DNA of 64,000 nucleotides from Aeromonas hydrophila subsp. hydrophila ATCC 7966 (GCF_000014805.1 NC_008570.1:1-64000); one strand, 5' to 3'. Counted from the first letter of the stretch, positions 40,512 to 49,899 are shown. Numbers and translations are program-made. Notes: generated by a model from the letters alone, not told the origin.

Positions 40512-41173
40512 GATGTGCACTCCTGCTGCCAGTGTCGGTAAAGGGCCTGAATATCGCCCGAACAGAGTAGCGGCATAGCCGCCTGCAGGTGCTGCAGCGG
40601 CCAGTCCCACCACTGCATCTCCTGCAGCATGGCAATCTGCTCCTCGCCGAAGCGACGTCGGATAGGCTGGGCCGGGTTGCCGCCGACTATGGTGTAAGGG
40701 GCCACATTCTTGGTCACCACGGCACGAGTGGCGATGACGGCACCATCACCGATGGTGATGCCGGGCATGATCATCGCTTCCGAGCCGATCCAGACGTCGT
40801 TGCCGATCCGGGTGTCTCCCTTGCGCAGAAAACCGTCCTGCACGCCGTCACCGAAGCGGGCAGCATCGAAGGGGAAGGTGGAAACCCAGTCCAGCCGGTG
40901 ACCTTGGTTGCCCGCCAGCATGAAGGTGGCGCCGGAGGCGATGGAGCAGAACTTGCCGATGATCAGGCGGTCAACTTCCTTACCCCACTGGCCACTGTCC
41001 CAGGACTCCCGCATCGAACCATCGCCGAGCAGGTAGCGTACGCAATGATCCTCGAACGGCTTGCCGTGGTAGTAGCCGGAGTAATAGCTGTACTCCCCGG
41101 CCTCGATATTGGGGTTGGTCAGATGATCCCGTATGACCTGGGATTCCAGCCAGCTACCGAACGGATTTTCCAT
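40508..41173 (-). CDS. CatB/Vat-like xenobiotic acetyltransferase
   Basis: A 221-residue hexapeptide (left-handed beta-helix) acetyltransferase. MENPFGSWLESQVI, YSYYSGYYHGKPFEDHCVRYL, the His-containing GNQGHRLDWVSTFPF, IGNDVWIGSEAMIMPGITIGDGAVI and VGGNPAQPIRRRF match CatB chloramphenicol/streptogramin acetyltransferases. Resistance activity is not proven by sequence alone. Its start overlaps the trmH stop by one base (TGATG) and its stop overlaps pldB, so it is translationally embedded in the operon. Confidence 0.85.
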   Translation of the reverse strand: MENPFGSWLESQVIRDHLTNPNIEAGEYSYYSGYYHGKPFEDHCVRYLLGDGSMRESWDSGQWGKEVDRLIIGKFCSIASGATFMLAGNQGHRLDWVSTFPFDAARFGDGVQDGFLRKGDTRIGNDVWIGSEAMIMPGITIGDGAVIATRAVVTKNVAPYTIVGGNPAQPIRRRFGEEQIAMLQEMQWWDWPLQHLQAAMPLLCSGDIQALYRHWQQECTS

Positions 41174-41904
41174 CACTGATCCTGCCATTCATCTTCTTCC
41201 TGTTGCGCGGCCCATCCTTTGCGCGTCAGCTGCATCTGCTGCCACCACTGCTCGTCCGCCAGGATTTCGCCGGCCGGGCCGAGCTGGGGGTAGGGCATCT
41301 CTTTCTCTTTGCAGAGCTGGGCATAGATGGGGTAGCCCCCCTCGAACAGTATGCTGTTCTGCTCCTCCAGGTCGAGCGGGCAGCCGCGCTGGTAGCAGCC
41401 GGCCAGTTCGCGCTGGCGCTGGGCCTCATAGAGGATGGCGGCGGCGGCCACCGAGACGTTGAGGGACTGCACCATGCCCACCATGGGGATGACGATATGG
41501 TGATCGGCCAGGGCCAGCGCCTCTTCGCCGATGCCGTGCTTCTCCTGACCCACCAGGATGGCGGTGGGCTTGGTGTAGTCGATGGCGCGAAAATCCACCG
41601 AGCTGTCGGAGAGGTGGGTCGCCAGGATCTGCATGCCGGAGGCTTTCAGCTCGGCCACTGCACTGCCGATGTCCGGGTGCAGCTTCACGTCCACCCAGTT
41701 CTGGCTGCCGCGAGCGGTCCCCTTGCGCTTGTGGATCCAGGTTTTGGGCCAGACCGCGTGCACCCGATGGATGCCGATGGCATCGGCGGTGCGCACGATG
41801 GCGGCCAGGTTGTGCGGCTTGTGGACCTCTTCCATGCAGACGGTCAGATCGAGCTGGCGCTGGGCCAGCATGTCGGTGATGCGCTTGAAGCGTTCAGGAG
41901 TCAT
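41173..41904 (-). CDS. trmH: tRNA (guanosine-18-2'-O)-methyltransferase
   Basis: A 243-residue SPOUT (SpoU) methyltransferase that methylates G18 in the tRNA D-loop using SAM. It has the N-terminal SpoU-binding segment MTPERFKRITDML, the N-x-x-A-x-x-R motif HNLAAIVRTADAIG, motif 2 LVGQEKHGIG and motif 3 IPMVGMVQSLNVSVAAAAIL. ATG 41904 is used; a GTG at 41934 would add ten residues. Its 5' end is duplicated upstream (see the 41831-42016 repeat). It is downstream of spoT, as in E. coli. Confidence 0.93.
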   Translation of the reverse strand: MTPERFKRITDMLAQRQLDLTVCMEEVHKPHNLAAIVRTADAIGIHRVHAVWPKTWIHKRKGTARGSQNWVDVKLHPDIGSAVAELKASGMQILATHLSDSSVDFRAIDYTKPTAILVGQEKHGIGEEALALADHHIVIPMVGMVQSLNVSVAAAAILYEAQRQRELAGCYQRGCPLDLEEQNSILFEGGYPIYAQLCKEKEMPYPQLGPAGEILADEQWWQQMQLTRKGWAAQQEEDEWQDQ

Positions 41905-42016
41905 ATCGGTTTCTATGTCGTGAGGTGTGTGCACGCATCGCTTGCATGCACAGGATCAAATCGGGCTGGCGCCGGGCCAGCCTGTCGTAAATTCGTTTGA
42001 CGCGTTTCGCGGTCAT
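41831..42016 (-). repeat. Degenerate 112-bp tandem duplication of the trmH 5' end
   Basis: The first 74 bases of trmH (41831-41904) are repeated at 41943-42016, exactly 112 bases upstream, with 56 of 74 positions identical by hand count and no gaps. The upstream copy starts a 40-codon frame, ATG 42016 to TGA 41894, beginning MTAKRVKRIYDRLARRQPDL, clearly a trmH N-terminus. Its stop lies eight bases inside trmH, so a ribosome ending there could restart at the trmH ATG. Confidence 0.88.
41894..42016 (-). pseudogene. Fossil trmH start / possible coupled leader ORF
   Basis: A 40-codon frame derived from the duplicated trmH start. It keeps the SpoU-binding-like helix for 25 codons and then diverges (RAHTSRHRNRYDS). 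It begins right after the hairpin CCGGCT/AGCCGG (42018-42036). It may be a decaying remnant, or a translated leader that couples spoT-trmH translation. Confidence 0.5.
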
Positions 42017-42105
42017 GCCGGCTCTGCCGAAGCCGGGTTTGTCCACTCGCCAAGGCGAACGGGTGTACCTGCGGCGGTGGGCCAAGCTTGTCTCTTGAAA
42101 AGCAG

Positions 42106-42125
42106 CAGGCGGCTTGCGCCGCCTG
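42106..42125 (-). terminator. Hairpin after spoT
   Basis: CAGGCGGC-TTGC-GCCGCCTG, followed on the minus strand by CTGCTTTTC, lies four bases past the spoT stop. The weak T tail suggests partial termination before trmH. Confidence 0.55.
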
Positions 42126-42128
42126 TGG

Positions 42129-44246
42129 TCAGTTTTTCTGTCGGCTCACCTTGAGCACGTTCGGCATCACCCGGATCTTGCGCATGATGTTGGCAAGGTG
42201 GATCCGGCTCTTGGTGGTGATGAGCAGGGTGACCAGATAGACCCGGCCATCCTTCTCCTCGGTGCTGATGGCGTGAATGTTGGCGCCGGTGGCGGCAATC
42301 ACGTTGGCCAGCTCCGCCAGGGCGCCCTGGTGGTTGACGATCTCGATACTGATGCCGGTGCGGAACTCCTGTTCCTGCTCCTTGTCCACTTCCCACTGCA
42401 CCGGCAGGTACTTGTCCGGCTCCTTGCTGTAGCCCTTGATGTTGCGGCAGGCTTCCTGGTGGATCACCAGGCCCTTGCCCGGGCTGATGTGGGCAATGAT
42501 GGCGTCCCCCGGGATCGGGCGGCAGCAGTTGGCGAAGGTGACCAGCATGCCGTCGGCACCCTTGATCGGCATCTTCTTGCTGCTGGACTTGGGCTGCTCT
42601 TCTGGCGGCAGCTCATCCCCCAGCATGCGGCGCGCCACCATCACGCTCATGGCGTTGCCAAGGCCCACGTCGGCCAGCAGGCCCTGCAGGTTCTCGTGCT
42701 TGGTGTCGGCCAGCACCTGCTTGATGCGTGGCTCCGGGATGTCTTCGATGTTCTTGGCGCCCAGCGCATGGTTGAGCAGGCGGCGACCCAGCACCACCGA
42801 CTCTTCGGTGCGCAGGTTCTTGAGGAACTGGCGGATTTTGGAGCGGGCCTTGGTGGTCACCACGAAGTTGAGCCAGGCCGCGTTGGGGCGAGCCCCCGGC
42901 GCCGTGATGATCTCCACCGTCTGGCCCGAGTGCAGCGGGCTGCTCAGCGGATAGGGGTGGCGATCGACCCGCGAACCGACGCAGGCGTGGCCGATGTCGG
43001 TGTGCACCGTGTAGGCGAAGTCCACCGGGGTGGCCCCGGCGGGCAGCTCCATGATGCGCCCTTCCGGCGTGAACACGTAGATCTCGTCGGGGAAGAGGTC
43101 GGTCTTGACCCCCTCGATGAATTCAAAGGAGCTGCCGGCGCTCTGCTGCAGCTCGAGCAGGCTCTGCATCCAGCGCTGGGCGCGGATCTGGGCGGTGGTA
43201 CCCGAACTGTCGCCATCCTGCTTGTAGGCCCAGTGGGCGGCAACGCCCTTGTCGGCCATCTGATCCATGAACTCGGTGCGGATCTGCACCTCCACCGGTA
43301 CCCCGTGCGGCCCCACCAGAGAGGTGTGCAGCGACTGGTAGCCGTTGGTCTTGGGGATGGCGATGTAATCCTTGAAGCGGCCGGGGCGGGGCTTGTAGAG
43401 ACTGTGCATCTGGCCCAGCACCCGGTAACAGGTATCTATGTCCTTCACCCTCACACGAAAGGCGTAGATATCCATTACCTCATGAAATTGCAGCTCTTTT
43501 TTCTCCATCTTGTTGTAGATGGAGAACAGGTTCTTCTCGCGGCCGCTGACCTGGGATTCGATGCCTGCCTCGCGCAGCCGGCCTTCAATCTCGCTCTGGA
43601 TGGAGTCGATGATTTCGCGGCGATTGCCGCGGGCGCGGCGCACCGATTCGCGCAACACGCGCGAGCGCATGGGGTAGAGCGCCTCGAAGCCCAGCTCTTC
43701 CAGCTCGTTCTTCATGGTGTGAATACCGAGGCGGTTGGCGATGGGGGCGAAGATCTCGAGAGTTTCCCGGGCGATGCGGCGGCGCTTGTCCGGTCGCAGG
43801 GAGCCCAGGGTGCGCATGTTGTGGGTGCGGTCGGCCAGCTTGATCAGGATGACCCGGATATCCTGGGTCATGGCCATCACCATCTTGCGGAAGTTCTCGG
43901 CCTGGGCCTCCTTGCGATCGCGAAACTTCAGCTTGTCGAGCTTGGAGACGCCCGCTACCAGCTCGGCGACGGCATCGCCAAACAGTTCGGCCAGGTCGGC
44001 CTTGGTGACAGGGGTATCTTCGATGACGTCGTGCAGCACGGCGGCCATCAGGGTTTCATGATCGAGGCGCATGTCGCCGAGAATGCGGGCAACGGCAACC
44101 GGGTGGGTGATATAGGGCTCGCCGCTGGAACGCATCTGTCCCTGGTGAGCATCACGGGCCACCACATAGGCTTGCCTGAGCTTCTCCACCTGCTCGGGTG
44201 GCAGGTAGGAACTGGCTATTTCTTTAAGATTTTCAAATAAATACAA
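42129..44246 (-). CDS. spoT: Bifunctional (p)ppGpp synthase/hydrolase SpoT
   Basis: SpoT mainly hydrolyses and also makes (p)ppGpp. The 705 residues contain the HD hydrolase domain (HPVAVARIL...AAVLHDVIEDT), the synthetase domain (RFKDYIAIPKTNGYQSLHT, VEVQIRTEFMD), TGS (EIYVFTPEGRIMELP), the zinc-finger-like helical region ITFANCCRPIPGD and a C-terminal ACT domain. The start is TTG at 44246 (MYLFENLKEI), the start codon also used by E. coli spoT. It follows rpoZ on the same strand. Confidence 0.97.
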   Translation of the reverse strand: MYLFENLKEIASSYLPPEQVEKLRQAYVVARDAHQGQMRSSGEPYITHPVAVARILGDMRLDHETLMAAVLHDVIEDTPVTKADLAELFGDAVAELVAGVSKLDKLKFRDRKEAQAENFRKMVMAMTQDIRVILIKLADRTHNMRTLGSLRPDKRRRIARETLEIFAPIANRLGIHTMKNELEELGFEALYPMRSRVLRESVRRARGNRREIIDSIQSEIEGRLREAGIESQVSGREKNLFSIYNKMEKKELQFHEVMDIYAFRVRVKDIDTCYRVLGQMHSLYKPRPGRFKDYIAIPKTNGYQSLHTSLVGPHGVPVEVQIRTEFMDQMADKGVAAHWAYKQDGDSSGTTAQIRAQRWMQSLLELQQSAGSSFEFIEGVKTDLFPDEIYVFTPEGRIMELPAGATPVDFAYTVHTDIGHACVGSRVDRHPYPLSSPLHSGQTVEIITAPGARPNAAWLNFVVTTKARSKIRQFLKNLRTEESVVLGRRLLNHALGAKNIEDIPEPRIKQVLADTKHENLQGLLADVGLGNAMSVMVARRMLGDELPPEEQPKSSSKKMPIKGADGMLVTFANCCRPIPGDAIIAHISPGKGLVIHQEACRNIKGYSKEPDKYLPVQWEVDKEQEQEFRTGISIEIVNHQGALAELANVIAATGANIHAISTEEKDGRVYLVTLLITTKSRIHLANIMRKIRVMPNVLKVSRQKN

Positions 44247-44341
44247 GACAGTCCCCGCAGCGGTGAAACGGCAATCCGTGGATATAGAGGGTATAGTCCT
44301 GAGTTTGCGAGGTTTTCGAGCGGTTGTAAATGGGGGAGAAC

Positions 44342-44367
44342 AGTCGGCACCCGGGCGGGCGCCGACT
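44342..44367 (-). promoter_or_regulatory. Hairpin in the rpoZ-spoT spacer
   Basis: AGTCGGCACCCG-GG-CGGGCGCCGACT makes a 12-bp stem with one mismatch, 17 bases after the rpoZ stop. There is no T tract, so it looks like a processing or stability element. Confidence 0.45.
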
Positions 44368-44383
44368 ATAAGAAATAACTGAC

Positions 44384-44659
44384 TTAACCGCGGCCTTCGG
44401 CGATGGCAGCAACGGCAGCCAGCTCGGCGGCTTCCTGCTCTTGCTGCTCGTAACGGTCCTGGGTGTCCATCACCTGGTTGTTCACCAGACCCAGTTCGAT
44501 CTCGCGCAGGGCGATCACGGTCGGCTTGTCGTTCTCTTCGTCAACCAGGGGATCTTTGCCTTGAACCGCGATTTGGCGGGCGCGGCGGGCGGCGACCAGC
44601 ACCAGGTCAAAACGGTTACCTACCTGTTTTACAGCATCTTCTACAGTAACGCGTGCCAT
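44384..44659 (-). CDS. rpoZ: RNA polymerase omega subunit
   Basis: A 91-residue omega protein, [29 protein letters not shown], the family's most conserved block, with [13 protein letters not shown] next. It helps assemble beta' and mediates ppGpp binding. It lies between gmk and spoT in the standard order, 79 bases after gmk. Confidence 0.97.
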   Translation of the reverse strand: MARVTVEDAVKQVGNRFDLVLVAARRARQIAVQGKDPLVDEENDKPTVIALREIELGLVNNQVMDTQDRYEQQEQEAAELAAVAAIAEGRG

Positions 44660-44738
44660 GCAGGACTCCAGTGTTTGGGCTTTCTCGGTTTAAAAAAGCG
44701 GTGTTTAAAAATGACGCAAAAGTTTACTTGTTTTTGGC

Positions 44739-45365
44739 CTATTCTGCCAGTAGCTGTTGCAGCAAGTTTTGTTGGGCCTGCTGCTGCTGGCGCAATTCCA
44801 GCCGTTGGCACTCGATGACGGCCCTCAGCTGGAACAGTGCCTGCTCAAAGTCTTCGTTGATGATGACATAGTCATACTCGTCATAGTGCACCATTTCGGC
44901 AATGGCTTTCTCCATCCGGCCCTTGATCACCTCGGCACTGTCCTGGCCGCGACCGATCAGGCGGCGCTCCAGCTCTTCGCGGCTGGGCGGCAGGATGAAG
45001 ATGGACTTGGTCGGCATCTGTTCGCGGATCTGGCGGGCGCCCTGCCAGTCGATGTCGAGGAACACGTCGATCCCTTGTGCCAGGCAGGCTTCGATGGCCG
45101 CGCGGGAGGTGCCGTAGTAGTTGCCGAACACCTCGGCCCACTCCAGAAAGTCGCCGCGCTCGATCAGCGCCTTGAACTCTTCCACCTTGACGAAGTGGTA
45201 GTGCACCCCGTGCTCTTCACCGGGACGGGTGGCGCGGGTGGTGTGGGAAACCGACAGCTGCATCTTGCCTGCGCTGTTGTGCTGGGTCAGCAAGGCATTG
45301 AGCAGGCTGGATTTACCCGCTCCGCTCGGGGAGGAGATGATATAGAGAGTGCCTTGTTGCGCCAT
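44739..45365 (-). CDS. gmk: Guanylate kinase
   Basis: Gmk converts GMP (or dGMP) to GDP with ATP. The 208 residues start [26 protein letters not shown] (P-loop [10 protein letters not shown]), then [19 protein letters not shown] and [16 protein letters not shown] 45365 is chosen; the frame upstream to 45605 is not family-like. It begins the gmk-rpoZ-spoT-trmH gene run. Confidence 0.96.
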   Translation of the reverse strand: MAQQGTLYIISSPSGAGKSSLLNALLTQHNSAGKMQLSVSHTTRATRPGEEHGVHYHFVKVEEFKALIERGDFLEWAEVFGNYYGTSRAAIEACLAQGIDVFLDIDWQGARQIREQMPTKSIFILPPSREELERRLIGRGQDSAEVIKGRMEKAIAEMVHYDEYDYVIINEDFEQALFQLRAVIECQRLELRQQQQAQQNLLQQLLAE

Positions 45366-45512
45366 GTCTGTACCTTTAAGCGAGACCGTGTTTTGGTTGT
45401 AGCAGAGGCCGCCGTCTTGTGCCCGAAAGGGAGACAGCCAAATCCGAAACGCGGAAAATTCTTGAATTGAGAGGGATGTAAAGGCGGCGAATTTTAACAG
45501 AAGGTGGCGGAT

Positions 45513-45542
45513 AAAAAAACGGCCGGAATCATATTCCAGCCG
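45513..45542 (-). terminator. Rho-independent terminator after the heptosyltransferase gene
   Basis: On the minus strand CGGCTGGAAT-ATG-ATTCCGGCCG is followed by seven T residues (45513-45519). It separates the LPS gene from gmk. The stem has one mismatch. Confidence 0.9.
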
Positions 45543-45636
45543 ATCAAAGTATTCGTAGCTTGCTGCGGGAGCGTCACCCACATCAGCCGCCATTCTGCCT
45601 GCCACCGTGCGGGTGGGCCAGCAGATTATCCCTGCT

Positions 45637-46719
45637 TCACTGCTCGGAAATTCCGAGTTGCTTCCCGGCGGGCAGCTGGCGATCGGCGCAGAGCCGGTCG
45701 AAGGCGGCGATGACCCGCTCGCGGGTTATCTTGCTCATGGCGTCCGGATCCTTGAGGCGGGTGCGCCAGCCGAGCTCGGCCAGCGGTTTGCCGGTCTCCT
45801 GCTCGACCAGCTCCTGGTAGACGCTGACCGCGTAGTCACGGCACAGATAGGGGCCGGTCCGGTCCGGGTTGTGGTGGGCATAGAGGCCGAGCACCGGCGT
45901 ACCCACCAGGGCCGCCATGTGGGTGGGGCCGGTATCGGGGGCCAGCACCAAGCTGGCTTCCTTGATCAGCGCCAGCAACTGCTTGAGGTTGGTCTGTCCC
46001 ACCAGATCCACCGGCTTGCTGTGGCTCAGCCGTTGAATATCGGCGGCCAGATCCCGCTCCAGTTTGGCCGGCCCGCCGCACAGATAGACCTGAAAACCCT
46101 TGCCTGCGGCGTGATCCGCCAGCGCGGCATAGCCGGCGGCAGTCCAGTTCTTGAATGCCTTGCTGGCGGCGGCGCAGATGAGCAGGGTCGGCTTGCCGTC
46201 AATCTTCTCTTTCGCCCAAGCCTGGTGCTCGGCGCTGATGGGCAGTTGCCAGTCCGGGGTCAGATCCTGGATGCCAAGTTCTTTGGCGAAGGCGAGAAAG
46301 CCGTCCAGCACGTGGGGCGAGGCGGGGGATGGCACCTTGTGGTTGGTGAACAGCCACTGGCCGTCGCTGGCCCGTTCCCGATCAAACCCGAGCTTGACCT
46401 TGGCCCGGATGCCGAGGGTGGCGATGCTGGCCCGCATGGCCGCCTGCAGGTGCAGCAGGGCATCGAATTGGCGTCCCCTGAGGGTCTGCCAGAGATCGCG
46501 GTAGCCGCGCCAGCCCTTGCTCTTGTCGAAGGCGATGACTTCGACCCCGGGCAGATCGGCAAAAAGCGTCGCTTCAATCTTGCCGGTGATCCAGGTGATG
46601 CGGGTCGTCGGCCAGGTCCGCTGGATGACGCGCACCAGCGCCAGCGCGTGGCAGCAGTCGCCGATGGCGGAGAGCCGCAGGATGCAGATGGAGGAGGGCG
46701 GCGTTTGGAACAGCGGCAT
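45637..46719 (-). CDS. Glycosyltransferase family 9 (heptosyltransferase)
   Basis: A 360-residue ADP-heptose:LPS heptosyltransferase family member. It has [22 protein letters not shown] at the N-terminus, [15 protein letters not shown], the C-terminal nucleotide-sugar region [53 protein letters not shown]. It likely adds heptose or a related sugar to the LPS inner core. It is divergent from kdkA. ATG 46719 is uncertain, as no good ribosome site is seen. Confidence 0.88.
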   Translation of the reverse strand: MPLFQTPPSSICILRLSAIGDCCHALALVRVIQRTWPTTRITWITGKIEATLFADLPGVEVIAFDKSKGWRGYRDLWQTLRGRQFDALLHLQAAMRASIATLGIRAKVKLGFDRERASDGQWLFTNHKVPSPASPHVLDGFLAFAKELGIQDLTPDWQLPISAEHQAWAKEKIDGKPTLLICAAASKAFKNWTAAGYAALADHAAGKGFQVYLCGGPAKLERDLAADIQRLSHSKPVDLVGQTNLKQLLALIKEASLVLAPDTGPTHMAALVGTPVLGLYAHHNPDRTGPYLCRDYAVSVYQELVEQETGKPLAELGWRTRLKDPDAMSKITRERVIAAFDRLCADRQLPAGKQLGISEQ

Positions 46720-46887
46720 GATGTGGCGCAATGGTGGCAAAATGGATGGATGGCATTATGCAAACTCCCCCGTGGATTGTAAAATTGCGCACGACCGGCA
46801 GCCGGTGCCCCTGACAGGACCTGTGTTGCCGTTGCCTGCCCTTGCCTTGTGTAGCCATGACTGACTGACCGACCGGAATCGCCAAAA

Positions 46888-47601
46888 ATGCAAATTCAGA
46901 CCGAACACAACCAGATCTGCTGGTACGCCGAAGGGGCGTTTCGCGACCCTTCTCCCGAGCTGTTTGATCCGGCCTGGTGGCAGACACATCGCCAGGTGGT
47001 AGGGTCTTCCATCGGCCGCGGAGTGACCTGGTTCGTCAAGGATGAATCCCGCCATCTGGTGCTGCGTCACTACTATCGCGGTGGCATGGTGGGCAAGGTG
47101 GTGCGGGATCGCTTCTGGTTCGAGGGGGTCGAATCGAGCCGTGCCATGGCCGAATACACGCTGCTGGCCAAGTTGAGCGCCCAGGGATTGCCGGTGCCGC
47201 GCCCGTTTGCCGCCCGGATGGCCAAGCAGGGCCCCTTCTATCGGGCCGACATCCTGATCGAGCGCATTCGCGGCGCCAAGGATCTGGTGGCCCTGCTCAA
47301 GCAGGGGCCGATCGCCGGCGAGGTGTGGCACAAGGTGGGCCAGACGGTGCGCCGGTTGCACGACGCCGGGGTCTATCACGCCGATCTCAACAGCCACAAC
47401 CTGCTGCTCGACAAGGAGGGCAAGGTGTGGGTGATCGACTTCGACAAGGGGGCCATCCGCTCTCCCGGCAACTGGCAGCAGGCCAACCTGGAACGGTTGC
47501 TGCGCTCCTTCAACAAGGAGTCCCAGTTGCATACCAGTTTCCATTTCGTGCCGGAGAACTGGCAGGCCCTGATGAACGGCTATCAAGGAAAAGCGAGCTG
47601 A
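46888..47601 (+). CDS. kdkA: 3-deoxy-D-manno-octulosonic acid kinase KdkA
   Basis: A 237-residue kinase that phosphorylates Kdo on lipid A-core. It shows the kinase-like catalytic residues VYHADLNSHNLLLD and VWVIDFDKG, and the family N-terminal GRGVTWFV...LVLRHYYRGGMVGKV. With the divergent heptosyltransferase it forms an LPS inner-core pair, consistent with single-Kdo cores as in Vibrio/Haemophilus. Start ATG 46888. Confidence 0.92.
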   Translation: MQIQTEHNQICWYAEGAFRDPSPELFDPAWWQTHRQVVGSSIGRGVTWFVKDESRHLVLRHYYRGGMVGKVVRDRFWFEGVESSRAMAEYTLLAKLSAQGLPVPRPFAARMAKQGPFYRADILIERIRGAKDLVALLKQGPIAGEVWHKVGQTVRRLHDAGVYHADLNSHNLLLDKEGKVWVIDFDKGAIRSPGNWQQANLERLLRSFNKESQLHTSFHFVPENWQALMNGYQGKAS

Positions 47602-47671
47602 CCCTGTTGCTCGGCGCGAGAGCCAATGTTACTTATTGAGAAGGTCTTCAGATTCGGTGTCGAGGCGCTCG

Positions 47672-48535
47672 ATGGACATGCTCAAGGCTCCCCTCAGGGA
47701 GGCAATTACCCGGTTTGATCTGGCGCTGATGGCGGATGCCATCGCCTTGCTGGAGGCAGGACTCTGGAGCTGGAGCCCGCAGCAGGGTGTGCAGAGGGAT
47801 CTCTCCTGTTTGCGGCTGCTGGGATTGAACGAAGCCGGTCTCGATGATCTCGGTTGGCTGGAGCGGGTGCACCCCGACGATGTGGGGAACCTGCAGGAGG
47901 CGCTGACCGCCTGCCAGAGCGGGCGGGTGGCCCAGATCCGGCTCGAATACCGCATCCTGCATCACGACGGCCACTATGTCCGGCTGGAAGAGCGGGCCCG
48001 GCGCGATGTCCACGGCCAGGTGCTGGGGGTGGTGTGTCTACTCGACTCACAGACACTGCCGGTAGAAGAGCGGAACGGCACCGATCCCCTCACCGGGCTG
48101 GAGAGCCGCAGCCACTTCGAGCTGTTGCTCGATGAGCGGCTGGCCAGCGAGAGCGGCAGCTTCAGTCTGCTGCAATTCAGCGTCGACCACAGGGCCAAGA
48201 TCCAGCAACTGTTCGGCGAGGTGGCCTGCGATGCCATGCTGGCCAAGCTGGCCCGCATCGTGCGTCACGAGCTGCGGCGGGAAGACCCCTTCGCCCGCTG
48301 GGACGAAGATGGCTTCATCCTGATGCTCTCCCAGACCGATCGGCTGAGCGGCCTCGAGATTGCCGAGCGGCTGCGCCTCGAGATCGCCGATGCCAGCCTG
48401 CTGCCGCAGCGACCGGTGACCGTCAGCATCGGCCTGGTGCAGAGCCAGGCCGGCGAGCAGATCGACCACCTGCTGGCCCGGCTGGCTACCTGCCACGGTC
48501 AGGCCAGACGGGAGCACAACACTGTCGTTGGCTGA
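47672..48535 (+). CDS. PAS protein with degenerate GGDEF domain
   Basis: A 287-residue cytoplasmic protein. The N-terminal PAS-3 fold (GLWSWSPQQGV...ERVHPDDVGNL...EYRILHHDGHYVRLEERARRDVHG) leads to a GGDEF domain (DPLTGLESRSHFELLL) whose active-site loop is DEDGF (211-215) in place of GGDEF. It therefore should not make c-di-GMP and may bind GTP or act as a sensor. ATG 47672 has GAGG upstream; a TTG at 47636 is possible. Confidence 0.82.
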   Translation: MDMLKAPLREAITRFDLALMADAIALLEAGLWSWSPQQGVQRDLSCLRLLGLNEAGLDDLGWLERVHPDDVGNLQEALTACQSGRVAQIRLEYRILHHDGHYVRLEERARRDVHGQVLGVVCLLDSQTLPVEERNGTDPLTGLESRSHFELLLDERLASESGSFSLLQFSVDHRAKIQQLFGEVACDAMLAKLARIVRHELRREDPFARWDEDGFILMLSQTDRLSGLEIAERLRLEIADASLLPQRPVTVSIGLVQSQAGEQIDHLLARLATCHGQARREHNTVVG

Positions 48536-48542
48536 TTTTTAG

Positions 48543-49397
48543 TCAGCGCTCACTTACACCATGACGCTGGCATACCCAGAGGGAGGCCAGCATCAGCAGG
48601 CCGCCCAGGGTGAGCCTGAGCAGGTCGGTATCCTTGCCCCACAGCAGCAGATTGACCAGCAGACCCGCCGGGATCAGGGCGTTGTTCATGATGGCCAGCA
48701 CACCGCTGCTGACCTGGGTCGCCCCCTTGTTCCACAGGAAGTAACCAAGGCCCGAGGCGCCAATCCCCAGCCACAACAGAATGCCCCACTGCAGGGTACT
48801 GGTGGGGTATTGTGGCGTGCCCAGCAGCAGCCAGGCGGGCAGGGCCACAACCAGGGCGCCCAGATAGAAGCAGCCGAACACGGCGAGCTGTGGGGGCTGC
48901 TCCTTCTCCCGTGCCAGCAATACCTTGTAGCCAACCTGGCCGATGGCGAAGCAAATGTTGGCACCCTGCACCACCAGGAAGCCCAGCACGTAGCTTTCGG
49001 TCAGCCCGTCGAAGCGGATGACGGCCGCCCCCAGCACTGCCAGCAAGGCTCCCCACAGATAGGTGGGCTTGAAGCGCCGCTCCAGCAGGTCATGGATCAG
49101 GGTGACGTAGATGGGGGTGAAGATGGTGAACACCAGCACTTCCGGCACCGTCAGCAGCAGGAAGGAGTGGTAATAGAACAGATACATGATGCCGAGCTGG
49201 GTGGCGCCGAGGGCCATCAGCTTGGCCACCAGGTCGGGGCGCAACCAGCGCCGTCTGAGAAAGGGCAGAAACACCAGGCTGGCGAGCACGATGCGGGTCA
49301 GTACCGAGAAGTAGGCATCCACCTGACCGGCGAGGTAGACCCCGATCAGGCTGAAGGAGAATGACCAGAGCAGGGTAACCCCTATCAAGTAGTTCAT
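48543..49397 (-). CDS. EamA/DMT-family permease
   Basis: A 284-residue inner-membrane transporter with ten predicted helices in two EamA repeats (LLWSFSFSLIGVYLAGQ..., GILLWLGIGASGLGYFLWNKGA). It resembles the carboxylate/amino acid/amine exporter group; the substrate is unknown. It is convergent with the degenerate GGDEF gene and divergent from the DUF6314 gene, whose start is 43 bases away. Confidence 0.85.
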   Translation of the reverse strand: MNYLIGVTLLWSFSFSLIGVYLAGQVDAYFSVLTRIVLASLVFLPFLRRRWLRPDLVAKLMALGATQLGIMYLFYYHSFLLLTVPEVLVFTIFTPIYVTLIHDLLERRFKPTYLWGALLAVLGAAVIRFDGLTESYVLGFLVVQGANICFAIGQVGYKVLLAREKEQPPQLAVFGCFYLGALVVALPAWLLLGTPQYPTSTLQWGILLWLGIGASGLGYFLWNKGATQVSSGVLAIMNNALIPAGLLVNLLLWGKDTDLLRLTLGGLLMLASLWVCQRHGVSER

Positions 49398-49440
49398 GTG
49401 GTTGATTTGTCGTCAGTTGTCAATTTTGAAGGGGGCTATG

Positions 49441-49899
49441 ATGGCCGAGATAGAAGCCTTGATCCAGCGTTTATGGCGCCAGTTGCCACAGATCGGAGCA
49501 TTTGCCTTTACCGCGAGCAACGCGGAAGGCTCCGCCACCGACTGGTGCGGCAGTGGCGAGGGGGAGGTGGTGGTGACCGATCATCAGGGGGGCTGGCTGT
49601 TTGCCGAGCAGGGCCGCTACACCACGCCCCATGGCCGGGTGCTGGCCATGCACAACCGCTTCTGGTGGCAGCGCGGCGAGCAGGGGATCCGGCTTTCCCA
49701 TCTGCGCTACGAGCAGCCGGTGGTGCTGTTCGAGCTGCTGCCGCAGGCGGATGGTTGCTGGCTCACCGCCGAGCCCCACCTGTGCGGTCAGGATCACTAC
49801 AGCGCCGAGCTGACGCCGAGCGGGGACGGCTTTCTGCTCGGCTGGCAGATCACCGGTCCGCGCAAGAATGAGCGACTCAGCTATCGCTATCAGGAGTGA
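49441..49899 (+). CDS. DUF6314-like protein
   Basis: A 152-residue soluble protein with the pattern of DUF6314: a glycine-rich opening (GSGEGEVVV), a E-x-G-R-Y strand, then AMHNRFWWQRGEQGI, the H-x-C-x-D-x-Y element in PHLCGQDHYSAEL, and the closing WQITGPRKNERLSYRY. The fold is likely a lipocalin-like barrel. Function unknown. ATG 49441 is used for its spacing to AAGGGGG; ATG 49438 also possible. Confidence 0.7.
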   Translation: MAEIEALIQRLWRQLPQIGAFAFTASNAEGSATDWCGSGEGEVVVTDHQGGWLFAEQGRYTTPHGRVLAMHNRFWWQRGEQGIRLSHLRYEQPVVLFELLPQADGCWLTAEPHLCGQDHYSAELTPSGDGFLLGWQITGPRKNERLSYRYQE

